Source of the DNA: Pseudomonas xionganensis
Lineage (GTDB): Bacteria > Pseudomonadota > Gammaproteobacteria > Pseudomonadales > Pseudomonadaceae
DNA length: 64,000 nt
Assembly (NCBI RefSeq): GCF_009763245.1
Contig: NZ_WKJZ01000001.1
Span: 1,752,472-1,816,471, forward strand
Direction of reading: 5' to 3'
Each line of letters opens with the position of its first letter. Position 1 is the stretch's first letter. The translations under genes were made by a program, and so were the position numbers. Shown here one piece after another: positions 1 to 8,385 of this stretch. Below the pieces are notes generated by a model. It had not been told where the DNA came from, searched no databases, and was given only the letters and a program-made list of their open reading frames with translations.

Positions 1-55
<55 letters not shown>

Positions 56-61
56 CCGGCC

Positions 62-89
62 ATTCTATATAGAAACGAACTTTTGTCAA
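62..89 (-). promoter_or_regulatory. sigma70 promoter of the left tRNA-fMet
   Basis: On the minus strand there is a perfect -35 TTGACA (84-89), a 16-bp spacer and a -10 TAGAAT (62-67), just upstream of the tRNA 5' end at 55. The second fMet gene has the same arrangement. Confidence 0.75.
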
Positions 90-139
90 TGGATTCGTGC
101 TTTTTAATCAATAACTTAAATCGTCGAATGGCAGAAACT

Positions 140-169
140 AAAAAGGCCACTCGTTTGAGTGGCCTTTTT
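140..169 (-). terminator. rho-independent terminator after tRNA-fMet
   Basis: The stem AAGGCCACTC / GAGTGGCCTT has a short TTT-type loop and is flanked by A and T runs. It lies 8 bp past the 3' end of the tRNA at 178-254 and upstream of the left copy's promoter, so the tandem copies appear to be separate transcription units. Confidence 0.8.
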
Positions 170-177
170 AGAGTATC

Positions 178-254
<77 letters not shown>

Positions 255-260
255 GCCGCC

Positions 261-288
261 ATTCTAGCCTTGAAAGACAGTATGTCAA
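261..288 (-). promoter_or_regulatory. sigma70 promoter of tRNA-fMet
   Basis: The minus strand carries -35 TTGACA (283-288), a 16-bp spacer and -10 TAGAAT (261-266), ending 6 bp before the tRNA 5' end. It is followed by a GC-rich discriminator (GGCGGC), as expected for a growth-rate-controlled stable-RNA promoter. Confidence 0.8.
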
Positions 289-795
289 GGCAAAGTTTTG
301 CAGGAAGTCCTTTTCGCTCAGCCAGTTAGCCCGGTTTCCCGGCTGGCTGGGGCATGGCTCTGCCATTCGGGGTGGGCGGGAGTCCGGTCATGAATGGGGC
401 GGGGCGGGAAAATTGGCAGATGGCGACAACTGGGGAAATTCCTGTTGGCTGCGCAGCGTGTCCGTCCTGGCTATGTTACGCATTACCATCCGCGCCGGGC
501 GCAGGTTTTCGACGCTCTGAGTTCGCTGTTGTACTGGGCCGGCCAGTAGTAAAGGCGCAATTGAGGTGGTTTGATGCCCGCTCTTTCTCTGGCAGATAGC
601 CCAATTCTCCAGGCTAGTCCGGGGCGGGAATCGCGCCCGTCCTTGGTGGCGCGCGGGCTTAAGTCTCCTGGCTATATCCCGCGTGCCAAGGTTGAGGCAA
701 ACTCCTACCCTCAAAAATCAGGCTAGACCTTAGTGCTCTGACTTGGGCGAGACGCCCTTTACAAAGCAAGGGGCGATTCACTTCGGGAGCAGAAC
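289..795. other. intergenic region, no gene recognised
   Basis: About 500 bp lie between the tRNA promoter and the CsoR-family gene. The open frames here are short, overlap on both strands and have no ribosome-binding site or recognisable protein. No copy of the ATACCC-N4-GGGTAT operator found elsewhere in the island is present, so autoregulation of the downstream repressor through that motif is not supported. Confidence 0.6.
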
Positions 796-1062
796 ATGCA
801 AGACCAAGACTCTAAAAGCCCTGATGCCATCCTCAAGCGTCTCGCTCGGGTTGAGGGGCAGATACGGGGTATTCAGGCCATGATCCGTCGTGGAGATGAA
901 TGCGAGGCGGTTGCACAGCAGTTCAGTGCGGCGCGCAAGGCCCTAGAGAAGGCCTACCAACAGATGCTGGTGTGTCTGGCCGAGGATGCCATTCTCAGCC
1001 CGGATCAGAGCAACAGCGAAAAACTGGCTCAGGTGCGCGCCATCTTCACCAAGTACACCTGA
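796..1062 (+). CDS. CsoR/RcnR/CstR-family (DUF156) transcriptional repressor
   Basis: This 88-residue all-helical DNA-binding repressor has the family signature of an N-terminal helix with the motif RLARVEGQIRG (residues 15-25) and a conserved Cys36. Copper-sensing CsoR proteins carry His 25 and Cys 29 residues after that Cys. Here these are Leu61 and Ala65, and the only other Cys is Cys60. Copper sensing is therefore unlikely, and a dithiol or persulfide sensor resembling CstR is more plausible. The start follows a GGGAGC ribosome-binding site. Its neighbours are sulfide-oxidation and rhodanese genes, and three CsoR-type palindromes (1722, 7817, 13174) sit at nearby promoters. Family assignment is firm, but the persulfide role is inferred from context. 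Confidence 0.88.
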   Translation: MQDQDSKSPDAILKRLARVEGQIRGIQAMIRRGDECEAVAQQFSAARKALEKAYQQMLVCLAEDAILSPDQSNSEKLAQVRAIFTKYT

Positions 1063-1106
1063 GCCGGTCTTTTAGAGGTTTTCCCCAGATTTTTCTGCAG
1101 AGAGAA

Positions 1107-1646
1107 CTAGGGGCGGTACATCTTTTCTGCGTTCATCTTGCTGCTCCAGGGCAGCCCGCTGTTCTGCCAGCCGCTATCCAGACGCATGCCTGCTTGCGGT
1201 CCGTCTTTACGGCTAGGGCCCTGGAAACCATCGATCACGTAGCGTGCATTGGCAAATCCATTGGCGCGCAGGAAGTCCGCGCTGGGTTTGCCGCGCTCAC
1301 TACCGGAACGGCACATCGTGATGATTTCGCTATCCTGGCCCATGCCACGCTTTTCAAGTTCTGTGCGGATCTGATCAAGAAAAGCGGGGTTCTGTGTAAC
1401 CCGGTAGGTACCTCGATCAGCGTCCCACTGGCTGCGATCCACCAGCAGGTAGGGCACATTGACGTGAACGGCATCGGTGAAGCCGACAAACATGATTTCC
1501 ACCGGATCGCGTACATCGACAAACAGCAGATTCGGTTCGGCCTGCTGGATCTTGGCGTAGACCTCCTGGGCCGTAATGGCGATCTCGCCTGCCTGGGTTG
1601 TCAGGCTGAGCAGGCTGAAACAGGCGGCGGCAATAAGCCTTTTCAT
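1107..1646 (-). CDS. periplasmic rhodanese-like sulfurtransferase
   Basis: This 179-residue single-domain rhodanese has an N-terminal signal peptide (about residues 1-19, ending TQAG) and should act in the periplasm. The catalytic loop is CRSGSERG with Cys112, the residue that carries persulfide sulfur in this family. The DVRDPVE segment (44-50) is the usual rhodanese strand-loop. The start codon follows a GAGGACACC ribosome-binding site. It is transcribed away from cydA, and the space between them holds a CsoR-type operator (1722-1737), so it probably belongs to the island's regulon. The likely function is transfer of sulfane sulfur during sulfide oxidation, but the acceptor is unknown. Confidence 0.87.
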   Translation of the reverse strand: MKRLIAAACFSLLSLTTQAGEIAITAQEVYAKIQQAEPNLLFVDVRDPVEIMFVGFTDAVHVNVPYLLVDRSQWDADRGTYRVTQNPAFLDQIRTELEKRGMGQDSEIITMCRSGSERGKPSADFLRANGFANARYVIDGFQGPSRKDGPQAGMRLDSGWQNSGLPWSSKMNAEKMYRP

Positions 1647-1721
1647 CGTGGTGTCCTCGTGTGAGTCAGGATCAAGGTACCCGGCCAGTAACCGGTGGCC
1701 TCGGTTTGCGGGTTGAGTTAT

Positions 1722-1737
1722 ATACCCTGTGGGGTAA
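1722..1737. promoter_or_regulatory. CsoR/CstR-type operator, copy 1
   Basis: The palindrome ATACCC-TGTG-GGGTAA differs from a perfect repeat only at its last base. It matches copies at 7817-7832 and 13174-13189 and resembles the AT-flanked C/G-tract operators of the CsoR family. It sits between the divergent rhodanese (1646, minus) and cydA (1968, plus), 2 bp beyond a putative minus-strand -10 (TTAACT, 1740-1745). Confidence 0.7.
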
Positions 1738-1776
1738 ACAGTTAATCATGATCTTAACTGTTTTTGACCGCTATGC
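1736..1776. promoter_or_regulatory. inverted repeat and conserved promoter block shared with 13192-13228
   Basis: A perfect 10-bp inverted repeat, AAACAGTTAA / TTAACTGTTT, with an 8-nt centre spans 1736-1763. Its right arm TAACTG plus the downstream CTATGC (1771-1776) recur at identical spacing upstream of the persulfide dioxygenase gene. It may be an activator site or part of the rhodanese promoter. The perfect symmetry is present only at this copy. Confidence 0.5.
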
Positions 1777-1967
1777 TGCAATCGGGAAATAGCGCTTGCC
1801 GGTGAAGCTGGCTGAGAGACCCGCGAATGGCGCTGCTACGTTGCTGCTCGGGTGCGGCAATTGGTCCACATACCCCAGGGAGTGTGCTGGGCTACACTCG
1901 ATGCCGCTGGCACGGGCTCTCGCCTGGTCTGGCCGTTCAGTCAGTTCCGCTTACAGGACATGCTCAG

Positions 1968-3368
1968 ATGGAATTAGACCCGCTTTTCCTCTCGCGGCTG
2001 CAATTTGCCTTTGTGGTCTGCTTTCATGCCATCTTTCCGGTGTTCACTATTGGCCTGGCCTCCTTTATCGCCTTTCTGGAGGGTATGTCCTTCCGTACCG
2101 GTGACCCAACCTGGGAGCGCCTGTCCAAGTTCTGGATTCAGGTGTTTGCCGTGGTGTTCGGCATGGGGGTGGTCTCGGGCATCGTCATGGCCTTCCAGTT
2201 CGGTACCAACTGGAGCAATTTCTCCTATGCGGCTTCGAACTTCCTCGGGCCGGTACTGAGCTATGAGGTGATTACGGCCTTTTTCCTGGAGGCAGCCTTC
2301 CTCGGCGTGCTGCTGTTCGGCCGCGACAAGGTGCCCCAGGGCGTGCATCTGTTTGCCGCGTGCATGGTGGCCCTGGGAACCTTTATCTCCTCGTTCTGGA
2401 TTCTCTCGGCCAACAGCTGGATGCAGACCCCGGTGGGCACCGAGCTGCGTGATGGCATGATCCATGTGGCTTCCTGGTCCGAGGCACTGTTCAGCCCATC
2501 CTTCCCTTATCGCTTTATGCATATGGCCCTGGCTTCCTTCCTGACCGGTGCCTTTGTGGTGGCTGGGGTCAGTGCCTGGTACCTGCTGCGCCAGCGTGAG
2601 GTGGAGCTGAACCGCAAGGCGCTGTCGGTGAGCCTGTGGATGATCCTGCTTATTGCCCCTACCCAGGCAGTGGTAGGTGATTACCACGGCCTCAATACCC
2701 TGGAACATCAGCCAACCAAGGTGGCGGCGATGGAGGGCAACTGGCAACGTGGATCCGGCGTGCCGCTGCTGCTGTTTGCCTGGCCTGATCAACAGGCGCA
2801 GACCAACCACTTCGAGATTGCCATCCCCAAGCTGGCCAGCTTTATCCTGACCCACGACTGGGAAGGCGAGCTGCCGGGCATTGCCGAGGTGCCTTACGAA
2901 GAGCAACCGCCTGTGTGGATCGTGTTCTGGTCGTTCCGGGTGATGGTCGGCATCGGACTGCTGATGATCGCCTTCGGATTGACCGGTTTGTTGCTACGTC
3001 GGGGTGGTCGCTACTGGCAAACGCCCTGGTTCCTCAATGGCATGCGCTGGATGAGCATCACGCCTTTCCTGGCAGTGCTGGCCGGTTGGGTGGTGACCGA
3101 AGCGGGCAGGGCGCCCTGGTTGATCTACGGGGTGATGACCCATGCCCAGGGCCTGACGCCCTCGCTGACCGGTGGCATGGCGCTGTTTACCCTGATCGGT
3201 TACATCCTGGTTTATGCCGTGGTCTTTAGTGCCGGCCTGTACTACCTGATGCGCGTACTGCAGGACGGTCTGGAAGAAGACCTGAGCGCCGAGGCAACCC
3301 ATGAGGTGGAGCGGGCATCGCGTCCGCTATCGGCAACCCACGTACGTCTGGAACAGGGGGAGCACTGA
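1968..3368 (+). CDS. cydA: cytochrome bd ubiquinol oxidase subunit I (CydA/CioA type)
   Basis: This 466-residue integral membrane subunit of cytochrome bd oxidises quinol and reduces O2 without pumping protons. His20 matches the haem b595 ligand position, and the PYRFMH segment near residue 186 matches the haem b558 ligand region. The conserved GRQPW motif appears as GRAPW (380-384). The quinol loop is short, as in CioA-type enzymes. ATG 1968 is chosen because an AGGA ribosome-binding site lies 9 bp upstream and family homology begins there. The frame stays open further upstream. The stop is 1 bp before cydB. Bd oxidases are known to tolerate sulfide and cyanide, which fits the surrounding sulfide genes. 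Confidence 0.95.
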   Translation: MELDPLFLSRLQFAFVVCFHAIFPVFTIGLASFIAFLEGMSFRTGDPTWERLSKFWIQVFAVVFGMGVVSGIVMAFQFGTNWSNFSYAASNFLGPVLSYEVITAFFLEAAFLGVLLFGRDKVPQGVHLFAACMVALGTFISSFWILSANSWMQTPVGTELRDGMIHVASWSEALFSPSFPYRFMHMALASFLTGAFVVAGVSAWYLLRQREVELNRKALSVSLWMILLIAPTQAVVGDYHGLNTLEHQPTKVAAMEGNWQRGSGVPLLLFAWPDQQAQTNHFEIAIPKLASFILTHDWEGELPGIAEVPYEEQPPVWIVFWSFRVMVGIGLLMIAFGLTGLLLRRGGRYWQTPWFLNGMRWMSITPFLAVLAGWVVTEAGRAPWLIYGVMTHAQGLTPSLTGGMALFTLIGYILVYAVVFSAGLYYLMRVLQDGLEEDLSAEATHEVERASRPLSATHVRLEQGEH

Positions 3369-3369
3369 T

Positions 3370-4371
3370 ATGGTGCCGTTTGATCTTTCCATGATTTGGG
3401 CGGTGATCATCGCCTTCGGCATCATCATGTATGTGCTGATGGATGGCTTCGACCTAGGGGTGGGCATTCTGTTTCCCTTCGCCCCGGACGAGCAGGCCCG
3501 CGATGTGATGATGAACTCGGTGGCACCGGTCTGGGACGGTAACGAGACCTGGCTGGTGCTCGGCGGGGCCGGGCTGCTGGCGGCCTTCCCGCTGGTCTAT
3601 TCGGTGCTGCTGCCGGCCATGTATATCGGCGTCTTTCTGCTGCTGGCGGGGCTGATCTTCCGCGGCGTGGCCTTCGAGTTCCGCTTCAAGGCCAATACCT
3701 CGCGCTACCTGTGGAACTGGGCCTTTGCCGGCGGCTCGATTGTCGCCTCCTTCGCCCAGGGAGCGGTGGTGGGGGCCTATATCCAGGGCTTCAACACCGA
3801 GGGCCTGGTGTATGTGGGCGGCGCCCTGGATTGGCTGACGCCCTTTACCGTACTCACTGGCCTGGGGTTGCTGGCCGGTTATGCGCTGCTGGGCTGTACC
3901 TGGCTGATCATGAAGTCCGAAGGCTATATCCAGGACTGGGCCTATAAACTGGCGCCCAAGCTGCTGGCTGCCGTGCTGCTGGTGTTTGTCGCCATCAGCG
4001 TCTGGACTCCCTGGATCGATCCTTCCGCCTACGCCCGCTGGTTCTCGTCCATCGGTCTGATCTGGATATTTCCGCTGCTGGCCGGCCTGTGTGCGCTGCA
4101 GATTTTCCGCAGCCTGCGCAAGCGTCGTGAGGCCATGCCCTTTATGGCCACCATGGGCCTGTTTGTCTTCACTTACCTGGGCCTGCTGGTGACCAAGTGG
4201 CCTTATATCATCCCGCCGAATCACACTATCTGGGATGCGGCCTCGGCCCCGGAATCGCAGCTGTTCCTGCTGCTGGGCCTGCTGTTTGTGATCCCCATCG
4301 TGCTGACCTATACCGCCTGGACCTACTGGGTGTTCCGCGGCAAGGTGCGGGCGGGTGAAGGCTATCACTGA
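3370..4371 (+). CDS. cydB: cytochrome bd ubiquinol oxidase subunit II
   Basis: This 333-residue partner of CydA completes the bd oxidase heterodimer. The sequence shows the N-terminal YVLMDGFDLGVGILFPF signature and the downstream WDGNETWLV motif, plus about eight hydrophobic segments. It follows cydA after 1 bp with a GGGGGAGC ribosome-binding site inside the cydA end, so the two are co-translated. No small cydX/cbdX-like frame is evident after it, because cydD overlaps its 3' end by 17 bp. Confidence 0.95.
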   Translation: MVPFDLSMIWAVIIAFGIIMYVLMDGFDLGVGILFPFAPDEQARDVMMNSVAPVWDGNETWLVLGGAGLLAAFPLVYSVLLPAMYIGVFLLLAGLIFRGVAFEFRFKANTSRYLWNWAFAGGSIVASFAQGAVVGAYIQGFNTEGLVYVGGALDWLTPFTVLTGLGLLAGYALLGCTWLIMKSEGYIQDWAYKLAPKLLAAVLLVFVAISVWTPWIDPSAYARWFSSIGLIWIFPLLAGLCALQIFRSLRKRREAMPFMATMGLFVFTYLGLLVTKWPYIIPPNHTIWDAASAPESQLFLLLGLLFVIPIVLTYTAWTYWVFRGKVRAGEGYH

Positions 4372-6040
4372 ACGCACGCGCAAACAGCGCAGCCGCCGCT
4401 GGCTGGCCCGTCATCAGCGGGCGGTACGGCCCCTGTTGTTGGGGGCCGTAGCGGTTGGGCTGCTGGGGACTCTGGCGATTATCCTGCAGATGGGCCTTAT
4501 GGCCGCTCTGGTGCACGCCCTGTTGATTGAGGCCGCCGCGCCGGCCAGCCTCTGGCCGATGATGCTTGGGCTGGTACTGGCGCTATTGCTGCGGGTGCTG
4601 GCCCAGGCCGTGCAGGAGCGCCTGGGCCAGCATGCCAGTGCCCGTGTGCGCCAGCGGGTACGCGCTGAACTCAGTGCCCTGTGGGCCAGGCTCGGCCCGG
4701 TGCGCCTGGCAGCCCAGCCCAGCGCCAGCCTGAGCAACCAGTGGGTCGAGCAGGTGGACGCCCTGGATGGTTTTTATGCCCGCTACCTGCCGCAACAATG
4801 GCTGGCCTTGCTGGTGCCCCTGTGCCTGCTAACTGTGGTGTTCTGGCTCGACTGGCTGGCGGCCCTGTTTCTTTTGTTCGCCGCGCCGCTGATTCCGCTA
4901 TTTATGGCTCTTGTGGGGATGAGTGCGGAGCGCATCAGTCAGCGTCATGTACTGCAAGCCGGGCGTCTGGCCGGACAGTTTCTCGATCGGGTGCGCAACC
5001 TCACCAGCCTGCAGCTGTTCGGTCAGGTAGGGCGCTCGATTGCCAGCGTGGAGCAGGCCACCCAGCGCTATCGATCCATCACCATGGAGACGCTGCGGGT
5101 GGCGTTCCTGTCCTCGGCGGTGCTGGAGTTCTTTGCCTCGGTGGCCATTGCCCTGGTGGCCATGTATATCGGTTTCGGTCTGCTCGGCTATATCAGCTAC
5201 GGTCCATCGCCGGCGCTGAGTCTGTTCAGCGGCCTGTTTATCCTGCTACTGGCCCCCGAGTTTTTCCAGCCGTTGCGCAGCCTGGCCCAGCATTACCATG
5301 ACCGGGCAGCGGCGCTGGCGGCGGCCGATACCCTGGCCGAACTGGAGGCGCTGGAGGTGCCCGTCACTATGCCGGTGACTGCACCACCGGACGCTGACGG
5401 CGGCAAGATCCACGTGCAGGGGCTGAGCCTTGGCTATGCCGGGCGCGGCTTGATCCTGCGCGAGGTTGATCTGCATGTAGCGGCGGGGGAGGTGATCGCC
5501 CTGGTCGGCCCCTCGGGCTCGGGCAAGTCGAGCCTGCTGCATTGCCTGGCCGGTTTCGTGCAGCCGGATGCCGGTGTTGTGAGCATATTCGGCCATGCCC
5601 CCGGTGCGCGGCCGCTGGCCTGGATGGGGCAGCGACCGTTTCTTATCAAAGGCAGCTGGGCCGAAAACCTGCGTCTGACCGCACCGGATGCGCAGCCGGC
5701 CGCCATGGGGCAGGCGCTGGCAGCGGTTGGCCTGAGTGAGCTGCTGGCTGCGCAAGAGCGGGGCCTGGACAGCCCGCTGGGTGAAGGCGGGCGCGGGCTT
5801 TCCGGTGGCCAGGCCCAGCGCCTGGCCCTGGCACGGGTGTGGCTGAGCGATGCGCCGCTGGTGTTGCTCGACGAGCCGACCGCAAGCCTCGATGAACAGA
5901 GCGAAGCGGAAGTGGTCGAGGCCCTGCAGGCCCTGGCCGCCGCTGGCCGTACCCTGATCATGGCCACCCATCACCCGGCCCTGATGCGTATGGCCGATCG
6001 GGTGCTGCGCCTGAGCAACGGGAGCCTGATCGATGCGTGA
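4355..6040 (+). CDS. cydD: ABC exporter subunit CydD (bd oxidase assembly)
   Basis: This 561-residue fused membrane-ATPase protein forms CydDC, which exports cysteine/glutathione to the periplasm and is needed to mature haem d oxidases. An N-terminal transmembrane domain (about 25-310) is followed by an ABC domain with Walker A GPSGSGKSS, signature LSGGQAQR, and Walker B LVLLDEPTAS. The start is GTG at 4355, inside the end of cydB. It overlaps cydC by 8 bp. Having the assembly exporter in the same operon as cydAB makes the unit self-sufficient. Confidence 0.92.
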   Translation: MKAITERTRKQRSRRWLARHQRAVRPLLLGAVAVGLLGTLAIILQMGLMAALVHALLIEAAAPASLWPMMLGLVLALLLRVLAQAVQERLGQHASARVRQRVRAELSALWARLGPVRLAAQPSASLSNQWVEQVDALDGFYARYLPQQWLALLVPLCLLTVVFWLDWLAALFLLFAAPLIPLFMALVGMSAERISQRHVLQAGRLAGQFLDRVRNLTSLQLFGQVGRSIASVEQATQRYRSITMETLRVAFLSSAVLEFFASVAIALVAMYIGFGLLGYISYGPSPALSLFSGLFILLLAPEFFQPLRSLAQHYHDRAAALAAADTLAELEALEVPVTMPVTAPPDADGGKIHVQGLSLGYAGRGLILREVDLHVAAGEVIALVGPSGSGKSSLLHCLAGFVQPDAGVVSIFGHAPGARPLAWMGQRPFLIKGSWAENLRLTAPDAQPAAMGQALAAVGLSELLAAQERGLDSPLGEGGRGLSGGQAQRLALARVWLSDAPLVLLDEPTASLDEQSEAEVVEALQALAAAGRTLIMATHHPALMRMADRVLRLSNGSLIDA

Positions 6041-7706
6041 GTTGTTGCCCTGGCTGCAGCACATGCGGCAATGGCGTGGCCGGCTGCTGATGGGCGCGCT
6101 GCTGATGTTGCTGACGGTGCTCAGCGCCATCGGCTTGTTGGCCCTGTCGGGCTGGTTTATCACCGCAACCGGGGTCACCGCATTGCTCTGGGCTGCAGGG
6201 CAGAAGGTGCTGTTCGATATCTATGTGCCGGGTGGCGGTATCCGCTTTTTTGCCCTGTCGCGCACCCTGGCCCGCTACTGCGAGCGGGTGTTCAACCACA
6301 ACACGGTACTCGGCTTGCTGGCGGATCTGCGGGTGCGTCACTTCAGCGCCCTGGCGCAACTGGATGGCGCGACCCTGGGGCAGCTGCGCGCCGCCCAGTG
6401 GCTTAATCGCCTGACCGCCGATATCGACGCCCTGGACACCCTCTACCTGCGCTTGCTGGCGCCTCCTGCCGTGGCGCTGCTGGCGATTGGGCTGGTCGGT
6501 GCCCTACTGGCGCTGGTGCATCCGGGGTTGGCCTTGACCCTGCTGTTGCTCCTGCTGGCTTTGTTGCTGCTGGTGACGCTCGGTATGGCCGCGGCCGGAT
6601 TGCGCCTGAGTGCCAGGCGTGTGGAACAATTGGATGGCTTGCGCGTGCAGTGCATCGAGCAGTTGCAGGGGCTGGCCGAGCTGTCGGCAGCCGCGAGCCT
6701 GGGGCTGCATCGCCAAGCCCTGCTGGAACGCAGCCAGCAACTGCTGGATGAACAGCTGGCCTTGCAGGGGCGTGTGTTGCTGGGCCAGTCACTGGGGCTG
6801 TTTGGTGTGCTGGGGGCGAGTCTGTTGGGCCTGTTTGCCGGGGTTTTTGCCTACCAGCAGGGGCTGCTCAGCGGGCCGTTGGTGGTGCTGATTGCCCTGG
6901 CATTGATGGCCCTTAACGAAGTCTTTGCCGCGTTGCCGGCGGCGTTCGGTCAATGGGGGGCCACCTGTGCGGCAGCGGCCCGCCTCAACCAGCAGGTGGC
7001 CCTGGCCGGACGCCTGCACAGCCCGGATAAACCGGTCCTCATACCGGAGAAAATCAGCCTGAGCTGGCAGGCGGTGGAGGTCGAACATGCCGGCATTGCC
7101 CAGCTCGATCTGCACCTGTCTGCCGGCGAGCGCCTGGCCCTGGTCGGGCCCTCCGGCTGCGGCAAGTCAACCCTGGCGGCACTGGCTGCGCGCCTGATTG
7201 ACCCGGATGCCGGACAGGTCAGCGTGGCGGGTATCCCCTTGTACCGGTTCGCTCTGGACGCCTGGCGTAGCCAGGTGGCCTACCTGACTCAGGAAACCGA
7301 GCTGTTGCATGGCAGCATCGCCGACAACCTGCTGCTGGGTAACCCCAATGTCAGCGATGAACAGCTTTGGCAGGTTCTGCAGATGGTTGATCTGGCCGAT
7401 ACGGTGGAAGGCTTTGCCGCCGGCCTGAACACCTGGGTCGGGGAGAGCGGCAGGCAGCTGTCGGGTGGCGAAGGGCGACGCCTGGCCCTGGCCCGGGTGC
7501 TGCTTCGGGATGCGCCGGTGGTGATACTCGACGAGCCCTTTTCCGGCCTCGATCAGGCCACCCGCGAGCGCATCAAGCCAGGCCTCGATACCTGGCTGCA
7601 GGGGCGCACGGTGTTGCTGCTCGGGCACAGTGCAGAGGCATTGCCCACGGCTGATCGACTGCTGTGCTGGCAGCAGCTGCAGAGCAGGCCAGCGTCGATC
7701 TGCTGA
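6033..7706 (+). CDS. cydC: ABC exporter subunit CydC (bd oxidase assembly)
   Basis: This 557-residue partner of CydD carries the CydC-typical SGWFITATGVTALLW segment (about 39-53), six hydrophobic spans, then an ABC domain with GPSGCGKST, LSGGEGRRLALAR and VVILDEPFSG. It is the last gene of the cydABDC unit. About 75 bp after its stop a separate promoter and CsoR-type operator precede the DsrE-like gene. Confidence 0.92.
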   Translation: MRELLPWLQHMRQWRGRLLMGALLMLLTVLSAIGLLALSGWFITATGVTALLWAAGQKVLFDIYVPGGGIRFFALSRTLARYCERVFNHNTVLGLLADLRVRHFSALAQLDGATLGQLRAAQWLNRLTADIDALDTLYLRLLAPPAVALLAIGLVGALLALVHPGLALTLLLLLLALLLLVTLGMAAAGLRLSARRVEQLDGLRVQCIEQLQGLAELSAAASLGLHRQALLERSQQLLDEQLALQGRVLLGQSLGLFGVLGASLLGLFAGVFAYQQGLLSGPLVVLIALALMALNEVFAALPAAFGQWGATCAAAARLNQQVALAGRLHSPDKPVLIPEKISLSWQAVEVEHAGIAQLDLHLSAGERLALVGPSGCGKSTLAALAARLIDPDAGQVSVAGIPLYRFALDAWRSQVAYLTQETELLHGSIADNLLLGNPNVSDEQLWQVLQMVDLADTVEGFAAGLNTWVGESGRQLSGGEGRRLALARVLLRDAPVVILDEPFSGLDQATRERIKPGLDTWLQGRTVLLLGHSAEALPTADRLLCWQQLQSRPASIC

Positions 7707-7780
7707 TGAAGCCGATGCCTGTGCTCGGTCAGGCGGTCGTCCAGGACACCATGGCGGACATTATGTCGCGGCCGAGCGGC

Positions 7781-7809
7781 TGGGCACGGGGTAGCGGAAA
7801 GTCTAGGAT
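7781..7809 (+). promoter_or_regulatory. putative promoter of the DsrE-like gene
   Basis: A -35-like TGGGCA (7781-7786) and -10-like TAGGAT (7804-7809) are separated by 17 bp. The expected transcription start falls at the left edge of the operator at 7817-7832, a placement that suits repression. The hexamers are only partial matches to consensus. Confidence 0.45.
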
Positions 7810-7816
7810 GTGCAAT

Positions 7817-7832
7817 ATACCCATAGGGGTAT
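7817..7832. promoter_or_regulatory. CsoR/CstR-type operator, copy 2
   Basis: ATACCC-ATAG-GGGTAT is a palindrome with perfectly complementary 6-bp arms, and it is the best of the three copies in the island. It lies 68 bp before the DsrE-like start codon and just downstream of the putative -10. Confidence 0.75.
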
Positions 7833-7900
7833 TATGTGATGAGTTACGGCTGCCGGCCTGACTGACGCCACTGCATCTTTTGCTGATCAAGGAGAAACAC

Positions 7901-8317
7901 ATGAAGCAATTACTCACAGCCGTTGCACTGTCCGGTTTCACCTCCCTGGCCATGGCCGAAACCCAGGCGGTAACGGTCATACTCAGTGACGCCAGCAATA
8001 TGACCCAGGGCATGGCCATGGTGCTGGCCAACCAGATGCAGGCGCAGGGGGCTCAGGTGGATATTCTGCTTTGCGACCAGGCGGGTGCCCTGGCGCTCAA
8101 GGAGGCGGGCGGCGAAGCCCTGAAGCCCAATGATGTGACTCCGGCGCAACTGCTCAATGCCGCCATGCAAAAAGGTGCCACTGCTTCGGTCTGTGCGCTC
8201 TATTTGCCGAACACTGGTTATACCCAGGGGCAACTCAAGGAGGGGGTATCTATCGCCAAGCCTGACGCCATGGCCCGCGCCATGCTGGAAGCCCAGCGCA
8301 AGGTATTTAGTTTCTGA
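7901..8317 (+). CDS. DsrE-family periplasmic protein
   Basis: The protein has 138 residues. A signal peptide (about 1-20, cleavage after AMA) precedes a DsrE/DsrF-like fold, suggested by the AVTVILSDASNM start, an amphipathic MAMVLANQMQAQG helix and the VCALYLPN strand with its Cys. DsrE-family proteins carry or transfer sulfane sulfur. An AAGGAG ribosome-binding site lies 6 bp before ATG 7901, which decides the start. The operator at 7817-7832 indicates coregulation with the sulfide genes. It converges on the rhodanese-SulP-SQR-PDO operon. The exact role is inferred. Confidence 0.75.
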   Translation: MKQLLTAVALSGFTSLAMAETQAVTVILSDASNMTQGMAMVLANQMQAQGAQVDILLCDQAGALALKEAGGEALKPNDVTPAQLLNAAMQKGATASVCALYLPNTGYTQGQLKEGVSIAKPDAMARAMLEAQRKVFSF

Positions 8318-8385
8318 CGCACTGACCGCTGCGCAGCAGACTGTGGCAGCGGTCTTCGATTGCAGAGTGGCACAGGCCCAGTGCC

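Noticed and set aside
720..795. Autoregulatory operator upstream of the CsoR-family gene
   Set aside because: No ATACC or GGTAT palindrome is present in the region before its start codon.
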